Source of the DNA: Actinomycetes bacterium
GTDB lineage: Bacteria > Actinomycetota > Actinomycetes > Propionibacteriales > Propionibacteriaceae
DNA length: 14,902 nucleotides
Direction: 5' to 3'
Assembly: GCA_023432725.1 (NCBI GenBank)
Contig: JAEYUH010000045.1
Location: 1-14,902 of the forward strand
A program made the translations under genes and the position numbers. The notes under the pieces were generated by a model. That model was not told the origin of the DNA. It made no database searches and worked only from the letters and a program-made list of their open reading frames with translations. Positions 1 through 7,239 of this stretch are shown in pieces; position 1 is the first letter of the stretch; every line of letters begins with the position of its first letter.

Positions 1-934
1 CGGTGGGGTTGGCCAAGCGTTTGAGCGCCAGCCGGGCGGCAGTGGCGCCCATCTCGACCGGGTCGTGGGCGATCACGGAGATCCCGAACACGTCGGCCAT
101 GTCGAAGTCGTCGAACCCCACCAGGGCGACCTCGGCGCCCCGCGCCCGCAGCTCGCGGACGGCGCCGACGGTCGCCCGGTTGTTGCCACCGATCAGCGCG
201 GTGGGGGGTTCGGGGGCGTCCAGCAGTTCCCCGACCAGCCGCTCCAGGGGCACCGACGGGTCGTCGGCCGAGCGCACCCAGTCGGAGCCGGCGGGCAGTC
301 CCGCCTCGGCCAGAGCCTGACGGTAGCCGGCCAGCCGCTCGGCCTGGGTGTAGACCGCGGCCGGGTTGCAGACGTAGCCGATCCGGTGGTGACCGAGCTC
401 GATCAGCTGCCGGGTCGCAAGGTAGGCGCCCTCCCGGTTGGCCAGCACCACCGAGTCGGCGAGCAGGTTGCGAGCCGGCCGGTCGATCGCCACGATCGCG
501 GTGCCGAGCCGGCGCTCACCGTCGAGGTAGGAATGGTCATCGCCCAGCGGGACGAACAGCACCGCCTGCACCCGCTGGGTGACAAGGGTGTCGATCACCT
601 GCTGCTCGCGCTGTGCGTCGTCGCTGGAGGCCAGCACCATGGTGAATCCGTGAGCCGCGCACTCCCGCTCGATGCCTGCGGCGACCTGGATGTAGAACTG
701 GTTGGTGAACTCGGCGGTGACGAAGGCGACGGTGCTGCTCACCCCGCCGCGGCGCAGGTCGCGGGCCAGGATGTTGGGACGGAAGTGCAACCGGTCGGCG
801 GCGGCGCGGATCCGTGCGGTGGTTTCGGGGCTGACCGTCGACGGGTCGGCGTAGACCCGTGAGACCGTCTTGGCGCTCACCCCCGCCAGTCTCGCGACAT
901 CGGCCAGCGTTGGCCGTGGCTGCACAACCGCCAC
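1..934 (-). CDS. LacI-family sugar-responsive transcriptional repressor (C-terminus cut by window edge)
   Basis: The frame stays open to the left edge, giving 311 residues; about 30 C-terminal residues of a typical 340-residue LacI protein are missing. Residues 9-29 form the DNA-binding helix-turn-helix (TLADVARLAGVSAKTVSRV), followed by a hinge helix near LARDL (56-60). The periplasmic-binding-protein-like effector domain starts around STVAFVTAEF and includes the family motifs RLAGYRQAL (200-208) and VGFDDFDMAD (272-281). The start is GTG at 934, chosen because AGGAGG sits six bases upstream and the HTH begins only eight residues in. The gene is divergent from the sugar-import operon at 1177, and two LacI-type palindromes lie between them. 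It is therefore inferred to repress that operon, and perhaps itself, until a sugar ligand releases it. The effector cannot be read from the sequence. Confidence 0.93.
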   Translation of the reverse strand, partial: MAVVQPRPTLADVARLAGVSAKTVSRVYADPSTVSPETTARIRAAADRLHFRPNILARDLRRGGVSSTVAFVTAEFTNQFYIQVAAGIERECAAHGFTMVLASSDDAQREQQVIDTLVTQRVQAVLFVPLGDDHSYLDGERRLGTAIVAIDRPARNLLADSVVLANREGAYLATRQLIELGHHRIGYVCNPAAVYTQAERLAGYRQALAEAGLPAGSDWVRSADDPSVPLERLVGELLDAPEPPTALIGGNNRATVGAVRELRARGAEVALVGFDDFDMADVFGISVIAHDPVEMGATAARLALKRLANPT

Positions 935-972
935 TTCGACCCTCCTTGTGGCTCGGAGCCTAGCAGCCGATA

Positions 973-986
973 TGTCATCGAGGACA
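973..986. promoter_or_regulatory. Candidate LacI-type operator O2 near the repressor gene
   Basis: TGTCATCGAGGACA is a 14-base near-palindrome with six of seven base pairs matched around a central CG, the usual layout of LacI-family operators. It resembles the stronger palindrome at 1082-1097: seven of the 14 positions are shared at the outer edges, and the centre CG matches. It lies 39 bases upstream of the GTG start of the LacI-type gene, so it could serve autoregulation. This is an inference from symmetry and position; the fifth base pair is an A:G mismatch. Confidence 0.45.
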
Positions 987-1001
987 CCAAAACCGTCGGC
1001 C

Positions 1002-1023
1002 GAATCGTGTTCAAATCGTGACC
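1002..1023. repeat. Tandem 11-base direct repeat, candidate regulator site
   Basis: Two adjacent 11-mers, GAATCGTGTTC (1002-1012) and AAATCGTGACC (1013-1023), differ at three positions. They lie 68-89 bases upstream of the LacI-type gene start and about 70 bases upstream of the -35 box of the sugar operon. The same unit recurs as a pair at 13504-13525 upstream of the peptide transporter. Head-to-tail units of 11 bases (one helical turn) are the layout bound by OmpR/PhoB-type response regulators and SARP activators. No specific regulator can be named. Confidence 0.4.
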
Positions 1024-1081
1024 TTCGATGTTTGTCCTAGTGAAGGGCGTATAGGAACAGCGAAAGTTGCTTTGCAGACCA

Positions 1082-1097
1082 ATGTCAGCGTTGACAT
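1082..1097. promoter_or_regulatory. LacI-type operator O1 overlapping the -35 box
   Basis: ATGTCAGCGTTGACAT is a 16-base near-palindrome with a central CG and seven of eight pairs matched (only the G:T pair flanking the centre fails). It fits the TGTnAnCGnTnACA pattern common for LacI-family regulators. Its right half contains the TTGACA of the sugar-operon promoter, so a bound repressor would block RNA polymerase directly. The adjacent divergent LacI-type gene is the obvious candidate binder. Confidence 0.7.
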
Positions 1098-1119
1098 GCC
1101 GAGCCCGGCTGCCTAGTGT
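1091..1119 (+). promoter_or_regulatory. Sigma-70-type promoter of the sugar-import operon
   Basis: A perfect TTGACA at 1091-1096 is followed, after exactly 17 bases, by TAGTGT at 1114-1119, which matches the TAnnnT core of actinobacterial -10 boxes. Transcription would start near 1126, leaving an untranslated leader of about 50 bases before the first ATG at 1177 (90 before the alternative ATG at 1216). The -35 lies within the LacI-type palindrome at 1082-1097. Confidence 0.65.
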
Positions 1120-1176
1120 GCTGAGCGGACCGGGCGGGATCGCCGCAGGGGTGCGCAAGGGAGCGGGAGGATCGCG

Positions 1177-2829
1177 ATGACGTCTGGCCAAACTCCTGCA
1201 ACATGGGAGGGCCACATGGCAGAGCAGCCGACGGCTGTCCGCACCGACGCCGCGGAAGCCACAGCGCCGAACGCGAGTCCGATCATCCTCGAAATGGTGG
1301 GGATCACCAAGGACTTCCCCGGCGTCCGGGCGCTGGACAACGTGACCATGACAGTCGAGCGCGGCGAGATCCACGCGATCTGCGGCGAGAACGGTGCCGG
1401 CAAGTCGACCCTGATGAAGGTGCTCTCCGGAGTCCACGCGGCGGGCACCTACGAAGGCCGGATCCTGTACAACGGCGAGGAGGTGCACTTCAACGGCATC
1501 CGTTCCTCGGAGCACGTCGGGATCGTCATCATCCACCAGGAGCTCGCCCTGATCCCCGAGATGTCGGTGACGGAGAACATCTTCCTCGGCAACGAGGTCA
1601 CCAACTTCGGGGTCATCGACTGGGTCGAAGCCGGCCGTCTCGCGTCCGGCCTGCTCGACCGGGTCGGGCTGAAAGTGGACCCGGCCACCCCCATCAAGAA
1701 CCTCGGTGTCGGACAGCAGCAGCTGGTCGAGATCGCCAAGGCGCTGTCGAAGGACGTCAAGCTCCTGATCCTCGACGAGCCGACCTCGGCTCTCAACGAG
1801 GATGACTCGCAGAACCTGCTCAACATCCTTCGGCAGCTCAAGGCGCAGGGCCTCACCTCGATCATGATCTCCCACAAGCTCAACGAGATCGCCGCGATCG
1901 CAGACTCGATCACGATCATCCGGGACGGCCGCACCATCGAGTCGCTCCACGTCACCGCCGGCAACGTGAACGAGGACCGGATCATCCGCGGCATGGTCGG
2001 TCGGGCGCTGGACTCCCGGTTCCCCGAACGCACCCCCACCATCGGCGACACCTTCTTCGAGGTGCGGGACTGGACGGTTGAGCACCCCCAGATCCCCGGC
2101 CGCCTGGTGTGCAACCACTCGAGCTTCTACGTCCGGCGAGGCGAGATCGTCGGGTTCGCCGGACTGATGGGCGCAGGCCGGACGGAGCTGGCCAGGTCGA
2201 TCTTCGGACGGACCTATGGCACCTACCTCGACGGCCAGATCCTGATCGATGGCGAGCCGGTCACCATCCTGAACGTCTCCGCGGCCATCTCCCACGGCAT
2301 CGCCTACGTCCCCGAAGACCGCAAGGTGCTCGGCCTCAACCTGCTCGACAACGTCAAGGACACGATCGTCTCCGCGGGCATCAAGCGGATCTCCAAGCGA
2401 ACCGTGATCGATTCGGAGGCCAAGGACAAGGCCGCCGAGACCTATCGCAAGTCGATGAACATCAAGGCGGCGTCCACCAACGTCAATGTCGGAACGCTGT
2501 CGGGAGGCAACCAGCAGAAGGTCGTGCTGGCGAAGTGGATGTTCGCCCAACCCTCGCTGGCCATCCTCGACGAACCCACCCGGGGGATCGACGTCGGCGC
2601 GAAGTACGAGATCTACGGGCTGATCAACAAGCTCGCCGACCAGGGCAAGGGCGTGATCATGATCTCGTCGGAGCTGCCGGAGCTGCTCGGCGTCTGCGAC
2701 CGCATCTACACAGTCTTCGAAGGCCGGATCACGGGCGAGCTGAGTGCCGCGGAGGCCACCCAGGAATCCCTGATGCGCCTGATGACCGACACGGCGAACC
2801 AGCCGACTTCCGCCAACGCCGAGAACTAG
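1177..2829 (+). CDS. mmsA: Monosaccharide ABC transporter, double ATPase subunit (MmsA/GguA type)
   Basis: This 550-residue protein has two fused nucleotide-binding domains, as in the RbsA/MglA/XylG group, and powers sugar uptake on the cytoplasmic face. Domain 1 has Walker A GENGAGKS (70-77), a VGQQQ signature region (178-182), Walker [13 protein letters not shown] (196-207) and switch His in ISHKL. Domain 2 has the degenerate Walker A GLMGAGRT (329-336) normal for this family, a canonical LSGGNQQKV (441-449) and Walker [13 protein letters not shown]. The start is uncertain. ATG 1177 and ATG 1216 each have GGGAGG five to six bases upstream, and similarity to the family begins only after both ([15 protein letters not shown]). 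The shorter form would be 537 residues; the family norm is about 510. It is the first gene of the operon, 13 bases before the permease. The GguA assignment rests mainly on the ChvE-like partner downstream. Confidence 0.93.
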   Translation: MTSGQTPATWEGHMAEQPTAVRTDAAEATAPNASPIILEMVGITKDFPGVRALDNVTMTVERGEIHAICGENGAGKSTLMKVLSGVHAAGTYEGRILYNGEEVHFNGIRSSEHVGIVIIHQELALIPEMSVTENIFLGNEVTNFGVIDWVEAGRLASGLLDRVGLKVDPATPIKNLGVGQQQLVEIAKALSKDVKLLILDEPTSALNEDDSQNLLNILRQLKAQGLTSIMISHKLNEIAAIADSITIIRDGRTIESLHVTAGNVNEDRIIRGMVGRALDSRFPERTPTIGDTFFEVRDWTVEHPQIPGRLVCNHSSFYVRRGEIVGFAGLMGAGRTELARSIFGRTYGTYLDGQILIDGEPVTILNVSAAISHGIAYVPEDRKVLGLNLLDNVKDTIVSAGIKRISKRTVIDSEAKDKAAETYRKSMNIKAASTNVNVGTLSGGNQQKVVLAKWMFAQPSLAILDEPTRGIDVGAKYEIYGLINKLADQGKGVIMISSELPELLGVCDRIYTVFEGRITGELSAAEATQESLMRLMTDTANQPTSANAEN

Positions 2830-2842
2830 CAGGGACACGACG

Positions 2843-4366
2843 ATGACCGCAACCAACACCACAGCCGCCGAGCCGGGTCAGCGCGAGCCCGCCGGGAGTT
2901 CGTCGCCAGGGGTGCTCGAAGGGCTGAAGCAACTGCTCGGAGGCAACCTGCGCCAGTACGGCATGCTGGGTGCGCTGGTCCTGCTTGCGCTGTTCTTCCA
3001 TTTCGTCAGCGGCGGCAAGATGCTGACGCCGTCCAATGCCCAGAACATCCTCAACGGCAACTCCTACGTGTTGGTGCTGGCCATCGGCATGCTGTTCGTG
3101 ATCATCACCGGGCAGATTGACCTCTCCGTCGGCTCGGTGGCCGCTGTGGTGGGGATCTGTACCGCCCTGTCGATCAACTTCTGGGCGTTCCCGTGGTGGC
3201 TCGGCATCCTGTTCGGAATGTTCGTCGGCATCCTGATCGGCATGTGGCAGGGCTCCTGGCTGGCCTTTGTCGGCGTCCCGGGGTTCATCACGACGCTGGC
3301 CGGCCTGATGCTCTTCCGTGGCCTCTACCAGTACGTCGGCAAGGCCTCGTCCCAGCCCGCACCGAGCGAGATCAGGTTCATCGGTGGCGGCTACCTTCCC
3401 GAATGGGGCCCGAACACCACCCTCAACAACTCCACGCTGCTCCTCGGGGTGGTCGCGTTCGCGATCATCGCGTTCATGGACTTCCGCCGCCGGAGCCGCG
3501 TCATCAAGTCCGGCGGGACGGCTGCGCCACTGTGGGCGACCATCCTCCGGCTGGCGGTCGTGGGCGTCGCGCTCGGTTACGTCGTGTGGCTGTTCGGCAG
3601 TGGACGCCCGGGGACGTCGTTCCCGGTCACCGGCGTGATCCTGGTCGTCCTCGGCCTGATCTACAACTTCATCGCCACCCGCACCACCATCGGTCGTGGC
3701 GTGTACGCGGTCGGCGGCAACCGGGCGGCCGCAGCGCTGACCGGCATCAACGTGAAGCGCGTCTACTTCCTCACGATGACGAACATGTCCTTCCTCGCGG
3801 CGGTCGCCGGGGTGATGTACTTCGGGCGGTCCACCTCCACCGGCCCCTCCGACGGCGTCGGTTGGGAACTGGACGCCATCGCCGCCGTCTTCATCGGCGG
3901 CGCCGCGGTCTCCGGGGGGATCGGCACCGTGACCGGCTCGCTGATCGGCGGCCTGGTGATGGCGGTCCTCAACAACGGCCTGTACCTGTTGGGCGTCGGC
4001 TCGGACATGACCCAGATCATCAAGGGCCTTGTCCTGCTGGTCGCCGTCGCCTTCGACCTCTACAGCAAGTCGCAGGGCAAGCCCTCCATCATCGGAGCGA
4101 TCACCCGCTCCTTCAAGCCGAGAACGGCCGGTGACCTCCAGAGCACTGCCATCCCCACCGGGGACACCGGCAACATCTTCCTGGCGCTCGTCGGTTTCCT
4201 GGTCTTCCCCGTCGGCATCGTCTTGTGGGCGATGTGGAACAAGACCCAGCCCAACAACGCCCGGCAGGCCCGCAACGGCGTGATCGCCGCCCTGGTCTTC
4301 GGTGCCTTCATCGGCGTGATCCTGATGTTCCAGGCCCTGGCCAGGACCACAGGACTGCTGACCTGA
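2843..4366 (+). CDS. mmsB: Monosaccharide ABC transporter permease (MmsB/GguB/XylH type) with extra C-terminal membrane segments
   Basis: This integral membrane subunit forms the sugar channel with the upstream ATPase. Family landmarks are GQIDLSVGSVA (90-100), GVPGFITTLAGLMLFRG (144-160), TTIGRGVYAVGGNRAAAALTGI (281-302) and the ELDAIAAVFIGGAAVSGGIG block (342-361). Roughly ten hydrophobic segments span residues 40-405. The protein is 507 residues, about 100 longer than the usual 390-410. The surplus is a C-terminal part after about residue 410: a polar linker and two further membrane spans (445-465 and 478-500) separated by a charged, Asn-rich loop. The N-terminal 30 residues are hydrophilic. 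The ATG at 2843 follows the ATPase stop by 13 bases with only a weak AGGGA ahead of it, suggesting translational coupling. Confidence 0.92.
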   Translation: MTATNTTAAEPGQREPAGSSSPGVLEGLKQLLGGNLRQYGMLGALVLLALFFHFVSGGKMLTPSNAQNILNGNSYVLVLAIGMLFVIITGQIDLSVGSVAAVVGICTALSINFWAFPWWLGILFGMFVGILIGMWQGSWLAFVGVPGFITTLAGLMLFRGLYQYVGKASSQPAPSEIRFIGGGYLPEWGPNTTLNNSTLLLGVVAFAIIAFMDFRRRSRVIKSGGTAAPLWATILRLAVVGVALGYVVWLFGSGRPGTSFPVTGVILVVLGLIYNFIATRTTIGRGVYAVGGNRAAAALTGINVKRVYFLTMTNMSFLAAVAGVMYFGRSTSTGPSDGVGWELDAIAAVFIGGAAVSGGIGTVTGSLIGGLVMAVLNNGLYLLGVGSDMTQIIKGLVLLVAVAFDLYSKSQGKPSIIGAITRSFKPRTAGDLQSTAIPTGDTGNIFLALVGFLVFPVGIVLWAMWNKTQPNNARQARNGVIAALVFGAFIGVILMFQALARTTGLLT

Positions 4367-4411
4367 TCCCCACCTGTCATCCATCAACCAATCACAAGAG
4401 AAGGTAGACAC

Positions 4412-5584
4412 ATGTTGAAGATCGCAACCGCGATTCTCGCTCTCGGTGCCTCCGCCACGCTGCTGCTCAGCGGCTGCGCGGGTAGCGAGCGCACCCCGAC
4501 GACCGCCGCGCCGTCACCGGGTGGCTCGGCCAGCAGCGAGGCTCCCTCCCCGACTGCGCTCCCGGAGGGCATGATCCAGGTCGGAACCGCCTTCGATGCC
4601 GGTTCCAAGATCGGCGTCTCGCTGCCCCAGAAGACCTCGGAGAACTGGGTCCTGGCTGAGGGCCTTTTCAACGATCAGCTGAAGGCCGCAGGCTTCGAGC
4701 CGGTCGTCCAGTTCGCCAACGGCGGCGCACCCGAGCAGCAGAACCAGATCTCGGCCATGATCGAGCAGGGCGTGAAGGTCCTGGTCGTCGGCGCCGTCGA
4801 CGGCTCGCAGCTCGGTAGCCAGCTGGAGGCCGCCAAGGCCGCCGGCATCCCGGTCATCGCCTACGACCGTCTGCTGATGAACACCGATGCCGTCGACATG
4901 TACATGGCCTACGACAACTTCCAGGTGGGCGTGCTCCAGGGCACCGCGCTGCTGGAGGGGCTGGAGAAGTCCGGCAAGGCGTCCCCGTGGAACATCGAGC
5001 TGATCTCCGGCTCGCCCGACGATGCCAACTCCAAGCCGTTCTTCGAGGGTGCGATGAGCATCCTGCAGCCGAAGATCGATGACGGCACCCTCAAGGTCCC
5101 CTCCGGCCAGGTCACCCAGCAGCAGACCGGAACCGCCGGCTGGGAAGGCTCCGAGGCGCAGGCCCGGATGGACGCGATCCTCTCCGCCAACTACCAGGGC
5201 GATGTCGCGCTCGATGGCATCCTGTCCCCGAACGACAACCTCGCCCGTTCCGCTCTGACGGCCGTCAAGTCCGCCGGCAAGCCGAACCCGGTCATCACCG
5301 GCCAGGACTCCGAGGTCGAGTCCGTCAAGCTGGTCAAGGAGGGCGTCCAGTACTCCACCATCGACAAGGACACGAAGACCTTCGTGACCAAGGTCGTCGA
5401 GTACCTGGGCAAGATCCAGAAGGGTGAGCCGGTCGAGGTCAACGACACCGAGTCCTACGACAACGGGCTGAAGGTCGTCCCGTCGTACCTGCTGACCCCG
5501 GTCATCGTGACCCAGGAGAATGTCTGCACGCAGTACGCGCCGGACACGGCTGCCGGGAAGGCCGCCGCCGAGGTCTGCAAGTAG
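4412..5584 (+). CDS. chvE: Multiple-monosaccharide-binding lipoprotein (ChvE type)
   Basis: This 390-residue extracellular binding protein captures sugar and delivers it to the MmsA/MmsB-type channel. The signal peptide ends in a lipobox, LLSGC, with the lipidated cysteine at 22, followed by a Ser/Pro/Thr-rich linker to about residue 55. The mature part follows ChvE/XylF-like proteins closely: KIGVSLPQKTSENW (66-79), AVDGSQLGSQL (128-138), GIPVIAYDRLL (145-155), AYDNFQVGVLQGT (166-178), NIELISGSPDD (194-204), a TGQDSEV segment and NDTESYDNGLKVVPSYLLTPV near the end. The ChvE-like SPDD and DNG...VPSYLLTPV motifs are why I favour it over ribose or galactose binding proteins. GAGAAGG lies seven bases before the ATG, a better site than that of the permease. 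Odd: a short tail holds two cysteines (372, 389), the only ones besides the lipidated residue. Confidence 0.93.
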   Translation: MLKIATAILALGASATLLLSGCAGSERTPTTAAPSPGGSASSEAPSPTALPEGMIQVGTAFDAGSKIGVSLPQKTSENWVLAEGLFNDQLKAAGFEPVVQFANGGAPEQQNQISAMIEQGVKVLVVGAVDGSQLGSQLEAAKAAGIPVIAYDRLLMNTDAVDMYMAYDNFQVGVLQGTALLEGLEKSGKASPWNIELISGSPDDANSKPFFEGAMSILQPKIDDGTLKVPSGQVTQQQTGTAGWEGSEAQARMDAILSANYQGDVALDGILSPNDNLARSALTAVKSAGKPNPVITGQDSEVESVKLVKEGVQYSTIDKDTKTFVTKVVEYLGKIQKGEPVEVNDTESYDNGLKVVPSYLLTPVIVTQENVCTQYAPDTAAGKAAAEVCK

Positions 5585-5602
5585 TCCTCAGCAGTACTCC
5601 AT

Positions 5603-5640
5603 CCCACCGGTGGGTGCGCCGCCCGGCGGCGCACCCACCG
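5603..5640 (+). terminator. Strong hairpin after chvE (attenuating terminator or mRNA stabiliser)
   Basis: A perfect 15-base-pair stem (5608-5622 with 5626-5640) closes a three-base CCG loop. It begins inside the palindrome CCCACCGGTGGG (5603-5614). No T-tract follows, as is common for actinobacterial terminators. It stands between the binding-protein gene and the kinase gene on the same strand, so partial termination or protection of the upstream mRNA would give more ChvE than kinase. A sister element follows dppA at 11727-11768. Confidence 0.65.
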
Positions 5641-5680
5641 TCCATGTTCACGCCGGTTCCAGGAAGGGGTTGGACGTCCG

Positions 5681-6574
5681 ATGGCTGTGCTGGCGATCGA
5701 CTCCGGTCAGACCGCGATCAAGCTGCGCCTGGGTGACCTGACCGTGGAATACCCGGGCGTCAGGACGAACACCGACCTGCTGCCCCAGCTCGCCGACGTC
5801 ATCAGGCAGACCCTCGCCGAGCGGCCCTGGGGCCCGGTCGAGGTCGCCATCGGGACCACAGGCCTCACCACGGCGGAGGACGACCCGGCCGCGTTGCTGC
5901 GGATGGTCGCCCGGCTCGGCGTCCGCCGCGTCCTGCTCGCCCACGACTCGGTGACGTCCTTCCTCGGCGCCATCGGCTTCCGCAGGGGCGTCGTCTGTGC
6001 CGCCGGCACCGGCGTGGTCACCCTCGGCGTGGGACGCGACCGGGTCGCCAGGGTGGACGGCTGGGGCAACATCATGGGGGACTCCGGCTCGGGCTACTGG
6101 ATCGGCAGGGAGGCGCTCGAGGCGGTGATGCGCGCCCACGACGGACGCGGCCCCGCGACCGCGCTCTCCGAGCTGGTGGAGCAGCGCTACCCGCAGTTCG
6201 AGGACGCCTACATCGAGCTGCAGACCGACGATGACCGGATCCGGCATGTCGCGGCCTTCGCCCGGGGGGTCGGCGAGCTGGCCGACACCGATGCGGTGGC
6301 AGCCGGCATCTGCGTGCGGGCCGGTGAGGAGCTCGCCCACTCCGTCGCGACCGCTATCCACGCCATCGGTGAGGCGGACGACCCGCTGGTCTGCCTGCTG
6401 GGCGGGGTGTTCGCGGGCGAGCCGGTGCGCCGCGCGTGCATCGCCGCGCTGCGCCGCCAGTGGCCCGACCTTGAGCCGAGGGCGCCGGAGGGGGACGGGC
6501 TGGCGGGCGCCCTCAAGCTCCCGTCCCTGCCGCAGGACCACCCGCTGGCAGAGCGGGTCGCCGTCGCCGGCTGA
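5681..6574 (+). CDS. BadF/BcrA-type ASKHA sugar kinase (N-acetylglucosamine-kinase-like)
   Basis: This 297-residue cytoplasmic protein has the actin/Hsp70/hexokinase fold motifs of the BadF/BcrA/N-acetylglucosamine kinase family. They are phosphate-1 AIDSGQTAIK (5-14), the catalytic-acid region LLAHDSVTS (85-93, probable base Asp89), phosphate-2 AAGTGVVTLG (107-116), the hallmark GWGNIMGDSGSGYWIG (127-142) and the adenosine-side LLGGVF (239-244). It should transfer phosphate from ATP to a hexose or amino sugar. It is the last gene of the sugar operon, 96 bases after chvE and beyond a hairpin, so it probably phosphorylates whatever the transporter imports. The actual sugar is unknown. The ATG at 5681 has AGGAAGG only at a long distance (about 14 bases); a GTG two codons in is an alternative. 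It converges on the next gene with a 14-base gap. Confidence 0.85.
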   Translation: MAVLAIDSGQTAIKLRLGDLTVEYPGVRTNTDLLPQLADVIRQTLAERPWGPVEVAIGTTGLTTAEDDPAALLRMVARLGVRRVLLAHDSVTSFLGAIGFRRGVVCAAGTGVVTLGVGRDRVARVDGWGNIMGDSGSGYWIGREALEAVMRAHDGRGPATALSELVEQRYPQFEDAYIELQTDDDRIRHVAAFARGVGELADTDAVAAGICVRAGEELAHSVATAIHAIGEADDPLVCLLGGVFAGEPVRRACIAALRRQWPDLEPRAPEGDGLAGALKLPSLPQDHPLAERVAVAG

Positions 6575-6588
6575 GCCCGGCAGCCGCG

Positions 6589-7233
6589 TCAGGAGTAGGC
6601 GGCCCGCAGGTTCGAGCCCCCCGAGCGCAGTTGCAGTGCGATCCCTGCTGCGGCCAGCGCCAGGAAGCCGAGGTTCCACAGCAGCCCGTGGGCCAGCAGA
6701 CCCGGCACCGCTGCCGCGTCGAGTTGGCTCAGGCTCACCGACTCCACCAGCGCGAGCGCGCCCGCCGTGATCGCTGCCGCGCCGACCACCCCGGTGAGGA
6801 TCACCAGCAGCAGCTTCGGCAGCTTGGTCACGAGCGCGGCGATCACGAGCAGCAAGGCGACCACCCAGGGGGCGGCGATGGCCTGCCACGCCGTCAGCCC
6901 GAGGGAACCGGCCAGCAGCTCCCCTGCGGTGTAGCCGAGCCAGCCCACGGCGAGCAGCACGCCCATCACGAAGAAGGCGTAGGCGAGGCAGGCCAGCAGG
7001 ATGGTGGAGAAGATGGTGGCCCCCCACTTCAGCGCGGTGTTGAAGTCGGGGTCGAGGGAGATGTAGGTGGCGGCCCAACTGCCCAGCTGCCAGCCCGCCG
7101 CACCGCCGAGCAGCGCGAAGATCCAGCGCATCGCCGCGAACCCCCGGAAGCACAGCAGCAGCCCGGCGAGGATGGCCCCGATGGCGACCCAGGTATCGAT
7201 GGTCAACGGGGGCAGCGCAGGCAGCTCCGGCAT
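6589..7233 (-). CDS. Polytopic membrane protein, possibly DUF4203 (TM7SF3/TMEM198-like)
   Basis: This 214-residue protein is almost entirely hydrophobic, with about six to seven membrane spans (roughly 13-32, 36-57, 70-94, 95-112, 118-137, 139-162 and 184-203). The early segment ILAGLLLCFRGFAAMRWIFALLGG, read in two parts around the Arg30-Arg36 pair, has the Gly-rich helix and Cys-Phe-x-Gly pattern I associate with DUF4203. That identification is from memory and moderate. There is no signal peptide or catalytic motif, and the function is unknown. The gene lies 62 bases after dppF on the same strand, so it may be the distal gene of the peptide-transporter operon, or it may use its own promoter (see 7240-7245). 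No Shine-Dalgarno precedes the ATG. Confidence 0.75.
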   Translation of the reverse strand: MPELPALPPLTIDTWVAIGAILAGLLLCFRGFAAMRWIFALLGGAAGWQLGSWAATYISLDPDFNTALKWGATIFSTILLACLAYAFFVMGVLLAVGWLGYTAGELLAGSLGLTAWQAIAAPWVVALLLVIAALVTKLPKLLLVILTGVVGAAAITAGALALVESVSLSQLDAAAVPGLLAHGLLWNLGFLALAAAGIALQLRSGGSNLRAAYS

Positions 7234-7239
7234 GAGCCG

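Noticed and set aside
1031..1056. TATAGG near 1051 as an alternative promoter, and the TCCTA/TAGGA inverted repeat around it
   Set aside because: No -35 at suitable spacing, and five-base arms are expected by chance; the promoter at 1091-1119 is far better.
1329..2300. Degenerate signature in domain 1 and degenerate Walker A in domain 2 of MmsA as signs of decay
   Set aside because: Asymmetric ATPase halves with these substitutions are normal in the RbsA/MglA/XylG family.
877..4411. Long open frames on the minus strand opposite the mmsA and mmsB genes
   Set aside because: Their products are low-complexity (Asp, Gly, Arg, His-rich) with no family motifs, as expected from the complement of GC-rich codons, while the plus strand encodes full ABC transporter domains.
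6566..6581. A possible bidirectional terminator between the convergent kinase and membrane-protein genes
   Set aside because: Only five base pairs with a six-base loop and no T-tract; too weak to call.
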